From the NCBI GenBank assembly GCA_011316305.1, contig SAUG01000042.1:1-64000 (forward strand): a stretch of DNA of 64,000 bases, given 5' to 3'. Of the stretch, positions 32,771 through 43,384 are shown in pieces. Each line of letters opens with the position of its first letter. Positions within the stretch are counted from its first letter, which is position 1. The position numbers and the translations under genes are program-made. Source of the stretch: Rusavskia elegans. Lineage: Eukaryota; Ascomycota; Lecanoromycetes; Teloschistales; Teloschistaceae. The notes beneath the pieces are model-generated. The model was not told the origin of the DNA, ran no database searches, and was given only the letters and a program-made list of their open reading frames with translations.

Positions 32771-35730
32771 AACGAAAGAGATTATATATTAACGGTTTAT
32801 TCGAAATTATTAGAATCTATTATTTCTATTATTCCGATTTTATTAAAATTAATAGGAAATTCTTCCGGGATATTAGCGTTAGTTAAATCGGAGGCGAAGT
32901 AGTTATTATATTTAATTATAGAATCCTTTAGCCTTTTAAAATCTTTAATAAAGAGATTTACTATTAGATTAATAGAAAACCGGTCTATAGATAAAGATAC
33001 GAATAATCTAGATAAAAGATACTATATTATATTCTAAACGTTTTCGGCAGACGATTTTTCTAGATACTATTCGGATATAGAACGATAGAAAAGACGTTTA
33101 ACGACTAATTTTAGATATATAAAGTAGATACTATTTAACGACCAATATTATAGTAACTCGTCGCTATTTATCGAAAATTATAAGCGTTTTCGCTAGAAGG
33201 TTTTAAAGTTTAGGTTATATAATTCTACTAGATAGTCTATTTTGTATTTTAAATCTATATTACTTTTAATATTAATAAAATAGTTTATAAATACTATATT
33301 CTAGAAGTCTTTAGATACTATAGATAAGTCGACTATATAAAAAATTCGTAGAAGAACTCTAGTATAATATAGAATACTAGCCGGTTCGGCCTAGAAAATT
33401 ACGATAATCCGGCGTAGAATAAAGCGAAAGAAACCGATATTACCGTATTTAATAGAATACCGAAGTATTAGATATAGTTTCGCTATAAAATAAAAATTCA
33501 AATAGTTTTCGAATTTCTAATTCCGGAAAGCCGGATCGGAATCGGATATATAAAAATTCTATTTTAGATAGAATTTTTCGCGGACAGTATATAATATAAT
33601 AGTCTAGGTTCTTTATTTACTATTAGATAACTAAGCTATATAGATACTGGCTTCCTTAATATACGCGATCTTTTATTAGCGGACGGTCGTTAGCTAAATA
33701 CCGATAATACGGAAGCGGTAGTTATAGATAATTAATTTTTCTAATTTTTGGAACTTATTAGGCTATATAAATTAAATTTATATCTAATAGTCTACCGCGT
33801 ACTATAATATAGAAAAATCGTTTAATTATTTTATCTTTTAATATATTTTATAAATCAGCTATAATATATTAAATCGAAGGTACTAAAATCTAATACCGAG
33901 AAGAAACTACCGTAGTTAATTAAAGAGTCGATAAGAGATATTATTTCTAAGATATTTATAGTTTTCTATCTGATTCCAGGTTTTAAAATCTCTAATAATA
34001 AATCGAAAGTAAAATCTAAAGACAGCGTCGTCGGTATTAATCTTAATTAAATTAATAAATATATCTTCGATAATTTTAAAATTATTATTTATTATATTCT
34101 CGTCGATTATTATAGACGCTAAAATAAAAAACTCTATTCGGTATTTAGAGAAAATATTTAGCTACAATATAGATACTATCTATAAATAGTAAATATCTTT
34201 ATATTCCTCGCTAACGAAAAGAGATTAAAAGGCTAATTTTATATAATATAGACGTATCTATATAGACGCGAGTAAATAAAGATATAATTACTTTCTATTA
34301 GTTTATCTATATATCTACCGTCTATTTTTAGATATCGCGGGCGATTTAAAAAACGGAAAATAGATACTATTTAGAGTTCTATATATTTTAAATTAAATAT
34401 AAAGCGTTTCGACTCTAATTTTCGAATCCGATAGATATAATAATATCTCGATATTTAAAAATATTATCTGTTCTTTTACTATATTGGCTTTTTTCGAAAT
34501 TATAATTATTATATAAACGAATAGAATAGAAACGGCTATCTACTATCTATACCGCTTATTTCCTATAATTAATTAATTTATAGATTCTTTACTATAAAGT
34601 TTAATAAGACTTTATTAAATCGAAGGTAGCTAGAAAGTTAATAACTTTTCGACGAATACCGCCGTAGTAGAGGTATAGTCCGATAACTATCTAAAAATTA
34701 TCAGACTTATTAGAATATAGATAATTATAAACGATTATAACCAAAATAGTAAAATATTTTATAAAATTACGCGAGGATTCCGAATAGTAAATAACCTACT
34801 AGAGTTACTAAATATAACGAAGGGCCAGGTTAAATATATACTATTTAAAAACTAGTATATTTTTAAATAAATCGAGATCTTTAATAGTTTCGAGATTCCG
34901 AAAATAGGTAAAATTATATACTATTAAAGCCAGAAGTTCTTTTCGATAAATTTAAATTCTATATATCTAGCCTAGATTTGCTACTATACGTTTCCGTTCC
35001 TTATCTATAATAATTCGAAAGTTTTTTCTTTAATAAAACTGCGGTATATATAGTTAAGGAAATTTCTTTAAACCTATCGTATTTCGTATCCTGTTCTAAA
35101 TTTAACGAACTATCCTAAAAAAATAGAAACTATCTAATAAATCTCGTGTAGCGTACTAAAAACTTTATATACTTTTTAAATATTATTTAAAGGCAGGCGA
35201 CGTCTAGAATAAAGATATATTCGAAATAGAAAAAAAGGTAATAGAAAGCGGTTATAAAAGGTTAATAGATATCTTCTATAGATAAAGCTATCTTCTAGCG
35301 AATCTAAATAGCGAATATAGAAGAACGTAGAATATATCGTTAAAAAGCTACTAGAATTAAAGCGGAAGTAGTTATAAAAAAATAAACCGGCGGCGGAAAA
35401 AAAAAAGGAGAAATACGGTAGATAACGCGATATTATTTCTAGACGAAAAGAAAGGCGATATAAAGACTAGGAGAGTTAGAAATATTTATTACTAATCGGA
35501 AATATTATTAAGATTTATTTCGCTAGATAGAATAGACGATAGCGAAGATAAACGTACTATAGTTAAAGTAGAAAAGATAGACGATAGCGAGGATAAACGT
35601 ACTATAGTTAAAGTAGAAAAGATAGACGATAGCAAGGATAAATATACTAGAAAAAAGGAAATAGATATAAACGTTATATATAATATTTATATTATTATTT
35701 CTAAATAAAAATAAAATAATAATAGATTAA
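32771..35730 (+). pseudogene. Degenerate coding region, unrecognised
   Basis: With RIP stops read through, the plus frame shows long charged and hydrophobic blocks with protein-like character (for example RYYSDIER-KRRLTTNFRYI near 33,060 and a basic Lys/Arg/Gln tail near 35,200-35,500). It ends after a 45-bp tandem repeat. It lies immediately downstream of the RecQ-like pseudogene, in the same orientation and with the same 17-bp repeat at its end, so it could be a companion gene. I cannot assign a family. Confidence 0.35.
35532..35666 (+). repeat. 45-bp tandem repeat, three units
   Basis: Units start at 35532, 35577 and 35622. The first two differ at one base and the third diverges in its second half. 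In the plus frame the unit encodes IDDSEDKRTIVKVEK, a 15-residue charged repeat, so the array was probably part of a coding sequence. Confidence 0.85.
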
Positions 35731-35747
35731 CTAATTTCGCGGCGCCG
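35731..35747. repeat. 17-bp GC-rich direct repeat, copy 2
   Basis: This matches 32729-32745 exactly. Downstream sequences share only short pieces (TAGCTAA-like and TATATATTAACGG), suggesting the 3' ends of two related genes or elements. Confidence 0.7.
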
Positions 35748-38164
35748 TAAAAAAGGTAGCTAACTAAATTTCGATTACTATATATTAACGGACGCCTAAA
35801 TAATTATAGAACTAATAGCTAGTATTATTAAAAATTTAATTTTAGTCTAAAAGTTTTCTTTCCGCTTTATAATCTATTTTTAAAAAAACTGTTTTTATTA
35901 AAGATAATTTCCTCTACCTACTATATATTTTTAAAAGAAGTTTTAAAAGCTTTTAGCCCTAATACCCTTTATATTCGGATAATCCTTTTCGTTTTCTCTC
36001 TATCGATATTAAGGAAAATATTAGCCTGTATCTTAATAATAGGATCCTACTATAATTACCGATAAACTAAAGTATTACTAATTGCTGAATCTAATTATAT
36101 AATTATCGCTACAGGAAATTTATATAGTATAGAACCGAGTTTATTATTATAGCTAGACGGCTTTAGCAGAGATACTATAAAATTAATATAAAAAATAGCT
36201 AGTTCGGACCAGATATTAGATTTTTTATTATCTAATATAATATAATTATTACAGATATCTTTAAACTATAGAAAGACTATTCGACGGCTAGCGGATATAT
36301 TATAAGGTATAGAACTATACGGAAGCTCTAGACGCGAAATCTATATATTACCCCGAGGGTAAAAGACTTTTATATAGTTACTAAACCTTTCTATATCCTC
36401 TTTTATATATCTTTCTTTTATATTAAGTACGTAGCTATCTGCTTTCTAGTTACGGGTATATATAAAATCCTACTATAACTCGATATATTTATAGAAACCC
36501 TGTACTAGTATTATATAGCTATCTTCGATTTCGTCGTCTAGAGATAGCAAGTTCTATATAATATTTTTACTACCGTAATCCGTATTTTATAGATATTTAC
36601 TAATATTTATATCTATATAGCGGAAGAAGATATTATTTCCTTTAATAGCGAATTTAATATAATATAGGTAGGAAACTAAACGGGAATTACTATTTAGCTC
36701 TATATAGACGTTTAATAGCTAATACGTTAAATCTTGTCGTATAAACTATTATATTAGACTATAGACTATCGTATACAGCCAGCCTATATTAGGTATTCTA
36801 TTTCGGGTCCTTTAATAATATAGATATATATTTAATTCCTTTCGAATCAGGCTTCTAATATCCGGTTCAAACTTTCTATTATATTCGACTCTATCGAATA
36901 GTTAACTAAAAACGTCTAGGATATTAATAGTACTATTTTTAAACCAAGTCTACTAACTTCCGCGCCTGCCGATTTTATCGAAAATTAACGTCTTCCGATT
37001 AACGTTTAATTTAATAAAAAAGCTGGATATAATAGACCGGTAAATATATATAATTAAATTATCGTTAATAACTTTGGATCTATACAACTATCTAAACTAA
37101 TAGTATATAGTTATATTCGTTTTAAATTCCTATATATAGCCGCGGTTATAGTAATATCTTTCGAGTTATATCTACAGCTTTTTATAATTTACGCGTTTTA
37201 GAACTAGATTAATATATCTACTAAAGGTATATAGATATATAAAAAAAATATAAAATAATTTCTAATTCCGGAATAACGATTTAAAAATCTATAAACAGTT
37301 TTAATAAGTCGATAAATATATAGTATTATTTATCGTACGTAAATCGTAATATTCGATCTTTTACTTTTCGAGGAATATAAGTATATCTATATTCTCCTAT
37401 CTTTCTTTTTCGACGTTTTAATAACGCTTATAGTTCGTCGGTAGAAGATAATAATCCTAGTTTATCTATTATATCCTCGATATTCCGACGCGATTCGGAT
37501 ATCTATTCTAATTTATTTTTAGAAAGAAATTCTACTAGTATTACTAGTTATTTATAGTAATAATATTTCGGTCGCGGTATATATTCTATTTCCGGTTTAG
37601 TAACTAGAAATTTAATAGACCTTCTATTAAATAGCTTTATTTCGACCTCTATTATTTCGAAATCGGCTAAAAGTTTTATACTATCTTCTATAGTTTTAGT
37701 TTTTATAGCTAGTTCTTCTATTAATTTCTCGTTTATTTACGCTAGATCCGCTAATATAATCCGCCGGTTCCTTTTCGCTTCGGATCTATTTTCGCGAAGC
37801 TTCTTTAATATAATCGAAGGTAAAAGTTTTTTAACGTCGGCTATAGATATATTAGTAGATAGAGCCGACGTTTCTTTTAATTACTTTTTACTCTTCCTAT
37901 TTAGTTCTATATCTACTAGAGACGATCCTTAATTTATTTTTAAATATTTAATAAAACCTGCTTTCCGATCTATATCTTAGTAAAATATTTTCTAAGATTT
38001 TCTAAATTAACCGAATCTAGATTTTTAATCGCTATTTCGAAATCTAAAAACTCTATATTCTATAGATTATACTATACAAGTATAGAATATACTTTATCTA
38101 AAATAATATAAAAATTGTCGGTCAGACGGTCGTCTTTAATTAATAAATCCTTTACTATATATTT
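35748..38164. other. RIPped DNA without readable gene
   Basis: No ATG-initiated frame exists. The minus strand at 37,600-37,850 has a charged, Glu/Lys-rich protein-like frame, but no motif is recognisable. No terminal repeats were found for this stretch. Confidence 0.4.
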
Positions 38165-38968
38165 TAGATTGGTTGTCGGATCGGATTTCGAACCCGGGTT
38201 AGCTAATCCGATCCGATCCGAATCGGATTAGATTAAAGTCTAATTCGATTTGGCCGGATTTCGAACCCGGATTAGCTAATCCGACCCGATCCAAAAAAAT
38301 ACTAAATACTAATATAAAAGTATAAAGCTAGTATAACTTTTATACGATTCTATTATAAAAATTCTAATTAATTAATTACGCTAGTCAGAAAGTCTATAGT
38401 AAGATTAAATATATTACCTGGATATATTATCTTTATTAAAATATAAAAATATTAATATATTAAATATATAATACAATCGGATCGGATCCGGATCGGATTA
38501 TTTAATCTAGACTGGCCGGTTCGAATCGAATTTTCGTCGAACCGTCGGATATTCGATCCGATTTTAATAATTCGATCCGGACCCGACCCGATTATATTAT
38601 ATATTTAATATATTATTATTTTAATATTTTAATAAAGATAATATATCCAAGTAATATTTTTAATCTTACTATAGACTTTCTGACTAGCGTGATTAATTAA
38701 TTAGAATTTTTATAGTAAAATCGTATAAAAGTTATACTAGCTTTATACTTTTATATTAATATTTAGCGTTTTTTCGGATCGAATCGGGTTAGACTTTAAT
38801 CTAATCTGATTCGGGTCGGATCGGATTAGCTAATCCGGGTTCGAAATCCGATCCGACGGCCAGTCTAATTCGATCCGCTAAAACTCGGATCGGGTCCGAG
38901 TCGGATTACTAAAATCGGGTCGGATATCCGACGGTTCGACGGAAATTCGATCCGAACCGGCCAGTCTA
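38165..38968 (+). mobile_element. hAT-derived MITE containing a second, inverted MITE
   Basis: The left end (TAGATTGGTTGTCGGATCGG, a RIPped TAGACTGGCCGTCGG) and right end (GAACCGGCCAGTCTA) match the termini and orientation of the 5.4-kb hAT at 25,807. Removing the inner element leaves about 436 bp, an internally deleted non-autonomous copy. The inner copy in opposite orientation makes the whole stretch a large imperfect palindrome with arms of nearly 300 bp. A target duplication for the outer element is not clear (ATATATTT against ACTATAGC). Confidence 0.75.
38508..38867 (-). mobile_element. 360-bp hAT MITE nested in reverse orientation
   Basis: This starts TAGACTGGCCGG and ends CCGACGGCCAGTCTA, with the family termini swapped relative to the outer copy. 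It is flanked by ATTTAATC (38500-38507) and ATTCGATC (38868-38875), an 8-bp target duplication differing by one C-to-T and one G-to-A change. Its interior (reverse complement) closely follows the outer copy's left arm. Confidence 0.85.
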
Positions 38969-38975
38969 ACTATAG

Positions 38976-41690
38976 CGTATTAATCTTTTCTCGAAGGCTA
39001 TTATATAATCTATCGGTTAGTTTTTTCGACGATTTAGATATTATTATAAAATCTAATAATAAGATAAATAATAAAATTAGAACTATATCGCCTACGGAAT
39101 CTACTATCTTCTAAAAAATTATAAATTCGAAGTTTTTACTAGATAGTATAAATCTAATATTTTATTTATATCTAGAAAAATAAATAAAGAAAAAGAAAAT
39201 ATAATAAAGAAAAAAGAAATTTAGAAGTAATAAAGTAACGAAGGTTACGTAACGTATTTTAATTCCTGTAAATATTAATAAATAATCTCTATCTATTTTC
39301 TACCCCGTTTTATCTATATATTTACTAATTTTATAATATTATAGAAACGCCGTTTATATATACGCCTGGTCCTATAATTTACTAAAAATCTTTTATTATT
39401 ATATAGTTATTATACTTCTATTTTATTTATTTATAATTATTATATTATAAATAAATATTTATATTTATAATATAACGTTATACTTTTTCTACGGTCTTTA
39501 TATTTATAAATCCTCGATTCGATTTTTTAGATTTTAAATTTAATTTTCTATTTTATTTTTCTTTTTCAACTTCTTTGGCTATAATTTACTAATTTAAACT
39601 TCTTTAATCTATTTCTAGTTAACCAGGTAATTTATTCGGCTATAGCGGAAAATTTTAAAGGATTTATATTAGAAGCGTCGGCTATTAATCCCGAAATAAT
39701 TATAGTAGATTTAATTTATTTTAGTCTAGTTCTAGCTTTTAAAAAAACTATAGAAATATATATTTCTTTTATAGCTATCTTTCCGGATCTTTCCGGTAAA
39801 TACCCGGCCTTTTTATTTATCTATTTTAATCTATCTATTATAATTCTTTTAGAGGTAAAAGTTTTCTATAATAATTTCAACTACTAGTTCTCGAGTTTTC
39901 TACTTTAACCTAACTATTCCGATAATAGAAACGACGAAAACGAAAAAAAGACTATAAAAAAACTTAAAAAACTATTAAAGAAATATCAAAATTTTAAATA
40001 TTCTAAAAACTCTATTTATAAATCTAAAATACTAAAAATATTAAAGATATTTAAAATACTAAAATTTTTTAAAATTCCGAAAAATTTAAAGTTACCGAAT
40101 TTCTATTATTACGAATATATTAGTTTAAATTTTTCTACTATTTCCTCTATTATTTAGAAAGTTTTTAAAACCGATATCGAAGATATTAAAAGTACTATTA
40201 GAAAACCTTTAGTTTTGCTATATAAATTTAGATAGATACTATAAAAGTAAATTTCTTTTTATTAAATATTATTATATACTATAGATTTAATTTATTTTCC
40301 AGATTTAATATTATATATTATTTTAATTAGACTTTAACTACCGATTTTTAGACTATTACCCGGGTTTACCTATTTAAAAATTCTTTTAAAGACTATAACT
40401 ACTACGTTCTATATATAAATACTAACTTTAATAAAAAAGATATCTATAAAATTCTAACTAGAAATATTCGTCTAGACGATCTAGCTATTAGAATAGTTTT
40501 TATCTCCCGCGTCTTTTCTACGAAATAATTTAATAAGAATTAGTCTACCGACTTTAATAGCTATAGGATAATCTACGTAACTTACGCCTTTTTAAATAAT
40601 ATATTTAAAATAAAGATTTAAAATAATTAGAGAAATATATATCTAAAATCTATATATAGCGAGATTTAGATCTATAGCTAATAGAAAGAAATCTATAATA
40701 TATATAGAAATAAAGGTCTACGTATAGACCGGTTTAAAATACGTCTATTCTTTAAAAATTTAAAGGCCCCTAGTATAGTCTTTAAAAAAAAGAACGTTTA
40801 TATAATATAGACTTCTGCTTATAATAAAGCCTGCCGATTAGAACCGTAAATCTATAACTATAGGCTTTCTACTAGCTTTTTTAACTACTAATATAAATCG
40901 CCGAATCGTAGTAGTAGTTTCCGCTTTTTATCTACTTTATCGGATAATAGTTTAATTAAAAAACCGTTTCTAAAAAAAATTTATATATAGCTATTAGCTT
41001 CTATTATTTCTAATAAATCTGCCGTTAAATCTATTAAAAAACCGATAGTTACTTCCGCTTATAAAACTGTCTCTAAATCTATCTAAACGCGGGCCTCTAT
41101 TTCTAATTCTATTTTTAAATCTTTTAAATCTTTCCGCCTTTCGGCCTTTAGATCTGCCCGCTTTTCGATTTCTAGATCTATCCGCCTTTTAACTTCTAGA
41201 TCTACCCGCCGCTTCGCTAAATCGTCTTTTATTTACTTTTCGGCTTTTAGATTTACCCGCGATCGCGCTAGTAACTATACTATTACCCGCTTTTTATATT
41301 TTAATCTAATTTCTAAAATTTAGCTATTCTAAAACTAATAGAAAATAGTCCTATTAGAAGATAGACTCTAATAAATATTAGAATTTACTAGAATAGATCG
41401 GCCTAGTTAAAATAGATAGTAAAAATAATTAATTAAATAATTAATTAATAACTATCGATATTTCTTTATTTCTATATATACTATCTATATAAATTATCTA
41501 TATACTATATTCTACTATCGTTATCTATAATAAAAAAACTAATCTTTTAGTTAAATACTAACCTATCCGAAATCTATAGAATTAAATTTAGATTTTTTAT
41601 TAATATAATTTTTATAATTAGCTTTTAGCCTCTTTTAATTTAGTAAGTACTACTTATAGGAGATCTAACCGTTTTTATAGATCTAGGCCG
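38976..41690 (+). other. RIPped DNA with residual coding character
   Basis: Around 40,390-41,290 the plus frame, read through RIP stops, keeps protein-like composition ending in an Arg/Ser-rich tract (SFRLSAFRSARFSISRSIRL). No family is recognised. 39,400-40,200 is A/T homopolymer-rich. No terminal repeats were found. Confidence 0.4.
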
Positions 41691-41744
41691 GAAGCGGAAA
41701 GGCCGAAGGCCGGCGCGAAAGCTAAGGTCGTATGCTGGGAAGGG

Positions 41745-41764
41745 AGTCTGAAAGCTGAGGCAAT
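41745..41764. repeat. Imperfect terminal inverted repeat, right end of the block
   Basis: The complement of this segment, ATTGCCTCAGCTTTCAGACT, pairs with 17509-17528 (16 of 20 identical, all differences C/T). It overlaps the right copy of the 16-bp direct repeat. Confidence 0.45.
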
Positions 41765-41772
41765 ACCCCAAT
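41757..41772. repeat. 16-bp direct repeat, right copy
   Basis: GAGGCAATACCCCAAT is identical to 17495-17510. Outside it the sequence has normal composition. On the minus strand a frame enters it from the right (about 41,852 to 41,757) in phase with the gene fragment left of the block. Confidence 0.7.
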
Positions 41773-42409
41773 GAAGTAGAAGACGAGATGATCCCAGCAG
41801 CGACCGCTGGCATTTGACCAAAGAGCGTCATGAGAGATGTAGATATCGACACTGTGATTTCGATATGCGTTTATCATTATGATTGTATCGAGCAATCCAG
41901 TAAAGGATATGTTCATTCAGAGACACCACATGGAAGGTTTAGTATGATGTCATGCAACAAAATGCCAAGGACCCCTGAAAGCTCAGACCATCTCTCCAAG
42001 CAAACAATTCGAGCGCCTCTACCAAAAAGTCCCCTAGCGCTACCGCAGCGCCTGTCTAGTATGAAACCCAAGCCTGTACTTCGCCGATGGTTTACGTATT
42101 GCAGTCGATTTCGCCCCAAGGCAATTATGAAGATTATTTGCTGGAATCTACGGACAGATGCAGAACGTTGAAGACCGTCCGACCGACGCCTATATCATAT
42201 TACCCACAGAGACCCCTTTCCTAATCCCCAGCCCAACGCGATGCATGATCCTTGACATCCCTTCGCCGCTGAACCCTGACGCAACGTAACATTCCGTAAA
42301 CCCTAAACCCAGGTCATGACTATACAGAGAAATCGTCCATGAAAACCGCGACAAGGCGAAGCGCCGTCTCATGCAATCCCCCGTGTCATTGCCACCTCCT
42401 GCAGCCTCT
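41773..42409. other. Intergenic with a possible broken-gene remnant
   Basis: Minus ORFs at 41,640-41,916 run from normal DNA into the block and may be the upstream half of the split gene. 42,297-42,310 is a two-unit CCCTAAA-like motif. Nothing else is supported. Confidence 0.4.
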
Positions 42410-43384
42410 TCAGCTCGGACTCCGAACCTCCTTGTCCTCAGTGAGTATGCTCGACAGGGAGAACGACCCGCTCCTGCCGTGCGGTGCGGCTATTGCACTC
42501 ATTGGCACCGGATTATTGATGGATGTGAAGCCTTTGCTGTATTCCGCCACCGCGCTAAAAGGGGCACCGAGGAGCAATGAAGCTGGCCTGGCACTTTCGT
42601 GGGGACTGGCCGTAGGTGTGGGCGGTAGGTTGGAGCCGTCGATGCTGTGGGCTTTGCACCATGCTTGTTCAAGTGCGGCCGGTGAAAGGTTCCCTCCGTA
42701 GCTGCGAGCTATCATGGACCAGAAGTGTAATCGATGGGCGTCGTAGATTTTATCTAATCTGGCGATATCGATGGTAGGCTTCTTCTCGTATTGTTCGATG
42801 CCTTCGGTGATGAGGCGTAAGCCACGGGTGGAAGGTAGGTTTGATCTGGATGAATTGGGTTTCGGCAGGATCGGTTTGTGGCTTTGAGGTGACTTGAAAA
42901 CCCCTCGACTGTTTTCTCTTGGGGTCTCTATCGGAGTAGCGAATGATGATATTGATGGTAGAGTTTGTTGTGGCACCTCACGCCTCCGTGCTTCGGATGG
43001 AGTCGAGGGAGAGTTGGCAAATGAAGCAAAGGAAGTCACCGATGGTGTGCGTCGTCGACGTTTGCTGCCGAACGATAGCTGGTGGTAGTGGAGGCGGCAT
43101 GCCAGCTCGGTTTTCTTGAGCGTCGTAGCAATATGCTTGTAGGGCATTTTATGCATTCGCGTCTCGATGAGATAATTCTCCTGCTTGTCCGTTAGAAGAA
43201 TGATGGTTAGTTTGTGAGGATGCCTTACCTCTTCCTGCGACCATGCTCTGCCACCGCCAGTTGAGATTGCCTTGCGATGTTGCTTGCTACGTGGACTGTC
43301 GAACTCCTGAGAAGCCGACGAGGGCGAAACATCTTCCATTGGTGAAGATCTTGAGACGGGCGAATCGACAGGAGTGGAGGCCAT
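42410..43384 (-). CDS. Myb/SANT-like DNA-binding protein
   Basis: Exons 43229-43384 and 42410-43180 are joined over a 48-nt intron (GTAAGG donor, CTAACGG branch, AAGCAG acceptor, phase 0), giving 308 residues. The intron length is a multiple of three, so the unspliced frame stays open, but splicing gives RAWSQEE-ENYLIETRMHKMPY and KHIATTLKKTELACRLHYHQ, a single Myb-like helix-turn-helix (residues about 48-85). This is followed by a Ser/Arg-rich linker (GSKRRRRTPSV), a conserved DKIYDAHRLHFWSMIARSYG block and a PPTPTASPHESARP tail. The start at 43384 (MASTPVDSPVSRSSP) is preferred over the open upstream extension, which reads as leader. It is probably a nuclear transcription factor with unknown targets. 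It is divergent from a second Myb gene at 45,590. Confidence 0.8.
   Translation of the reverse strand: MASTPVDSPVSRSSPMEDVSPSSASQEFDSPRSKQHRKAISTGGGRAWSQEEVRHPHKLTIILLTDKQENYLIETRMHKMPYKHIATTLKKTELACRLHYHQLSFGSKRRRRTPSVTSFASFANSPSTPSEARRREVPQQTLPSISSFATPIETPRENSRGVFKSPQSHKPILPKPNSSRSNLPSTRGLRLITEGIEQYEKKPTIDIARLDKIYDAHRLHFWSMIARSYGGNLSPAALEQAWCKAHSIDGSNLPPTPTASPHESARPASLLLGAPFSAVAEYSKGFTSINNPVPMSAIAAPHGRSGSFSLSSILTEDKEVRSPS

Larger units (their letters stand above)
17511..41690. other. RIP-mutated AT-rich block, about 24 kb
   Basis: Across this block CpA and TpG dinucleotides are almost missing while TpA is everywhere and CpG is still common (TCGG, ACGC, CGCG). That is the signature of CpA-directed repeat-induced point mutation on both strands. 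As a result ATG is so rare that between about 24,700 and 41,600 no ORF over 60 codons exists. Stops are TAA/TAG only, made from CAA, CAG and TGG codons. Reading these stops through exposes nested transposons and a helicase pseudogene, described separately. The block ends sharply on the right at about 41,675-41,757, where GC-rich sequence (GGCCGAAGGCCGGCGCG) resumes. Confidence 0.92.

Noticed and set aside
35532..35666. Possible CRISPR-like array
   Set aside because: Units are contiguous tandem repeats without spacers, in eukaryotic DNA; no CRISPR array exists in the window.
17511..41772. A Starship-type giant mobile element
   Set aside because: The boundary repeats invited this, but no tyrosine-recombinase captain could be read at the left edge even ignoring RIP stops, there is no intact cargo, and the contents are explained by nested small elements.
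42297..42310. TAAACCCTAAACCC, telomere-like motif next to the RIP block
   Set aside because: Only two units of a plant-type CCCTAAA word; fungal telomeres are usually TTAGGG and no array exists. Too short to support an interstitial telomere.
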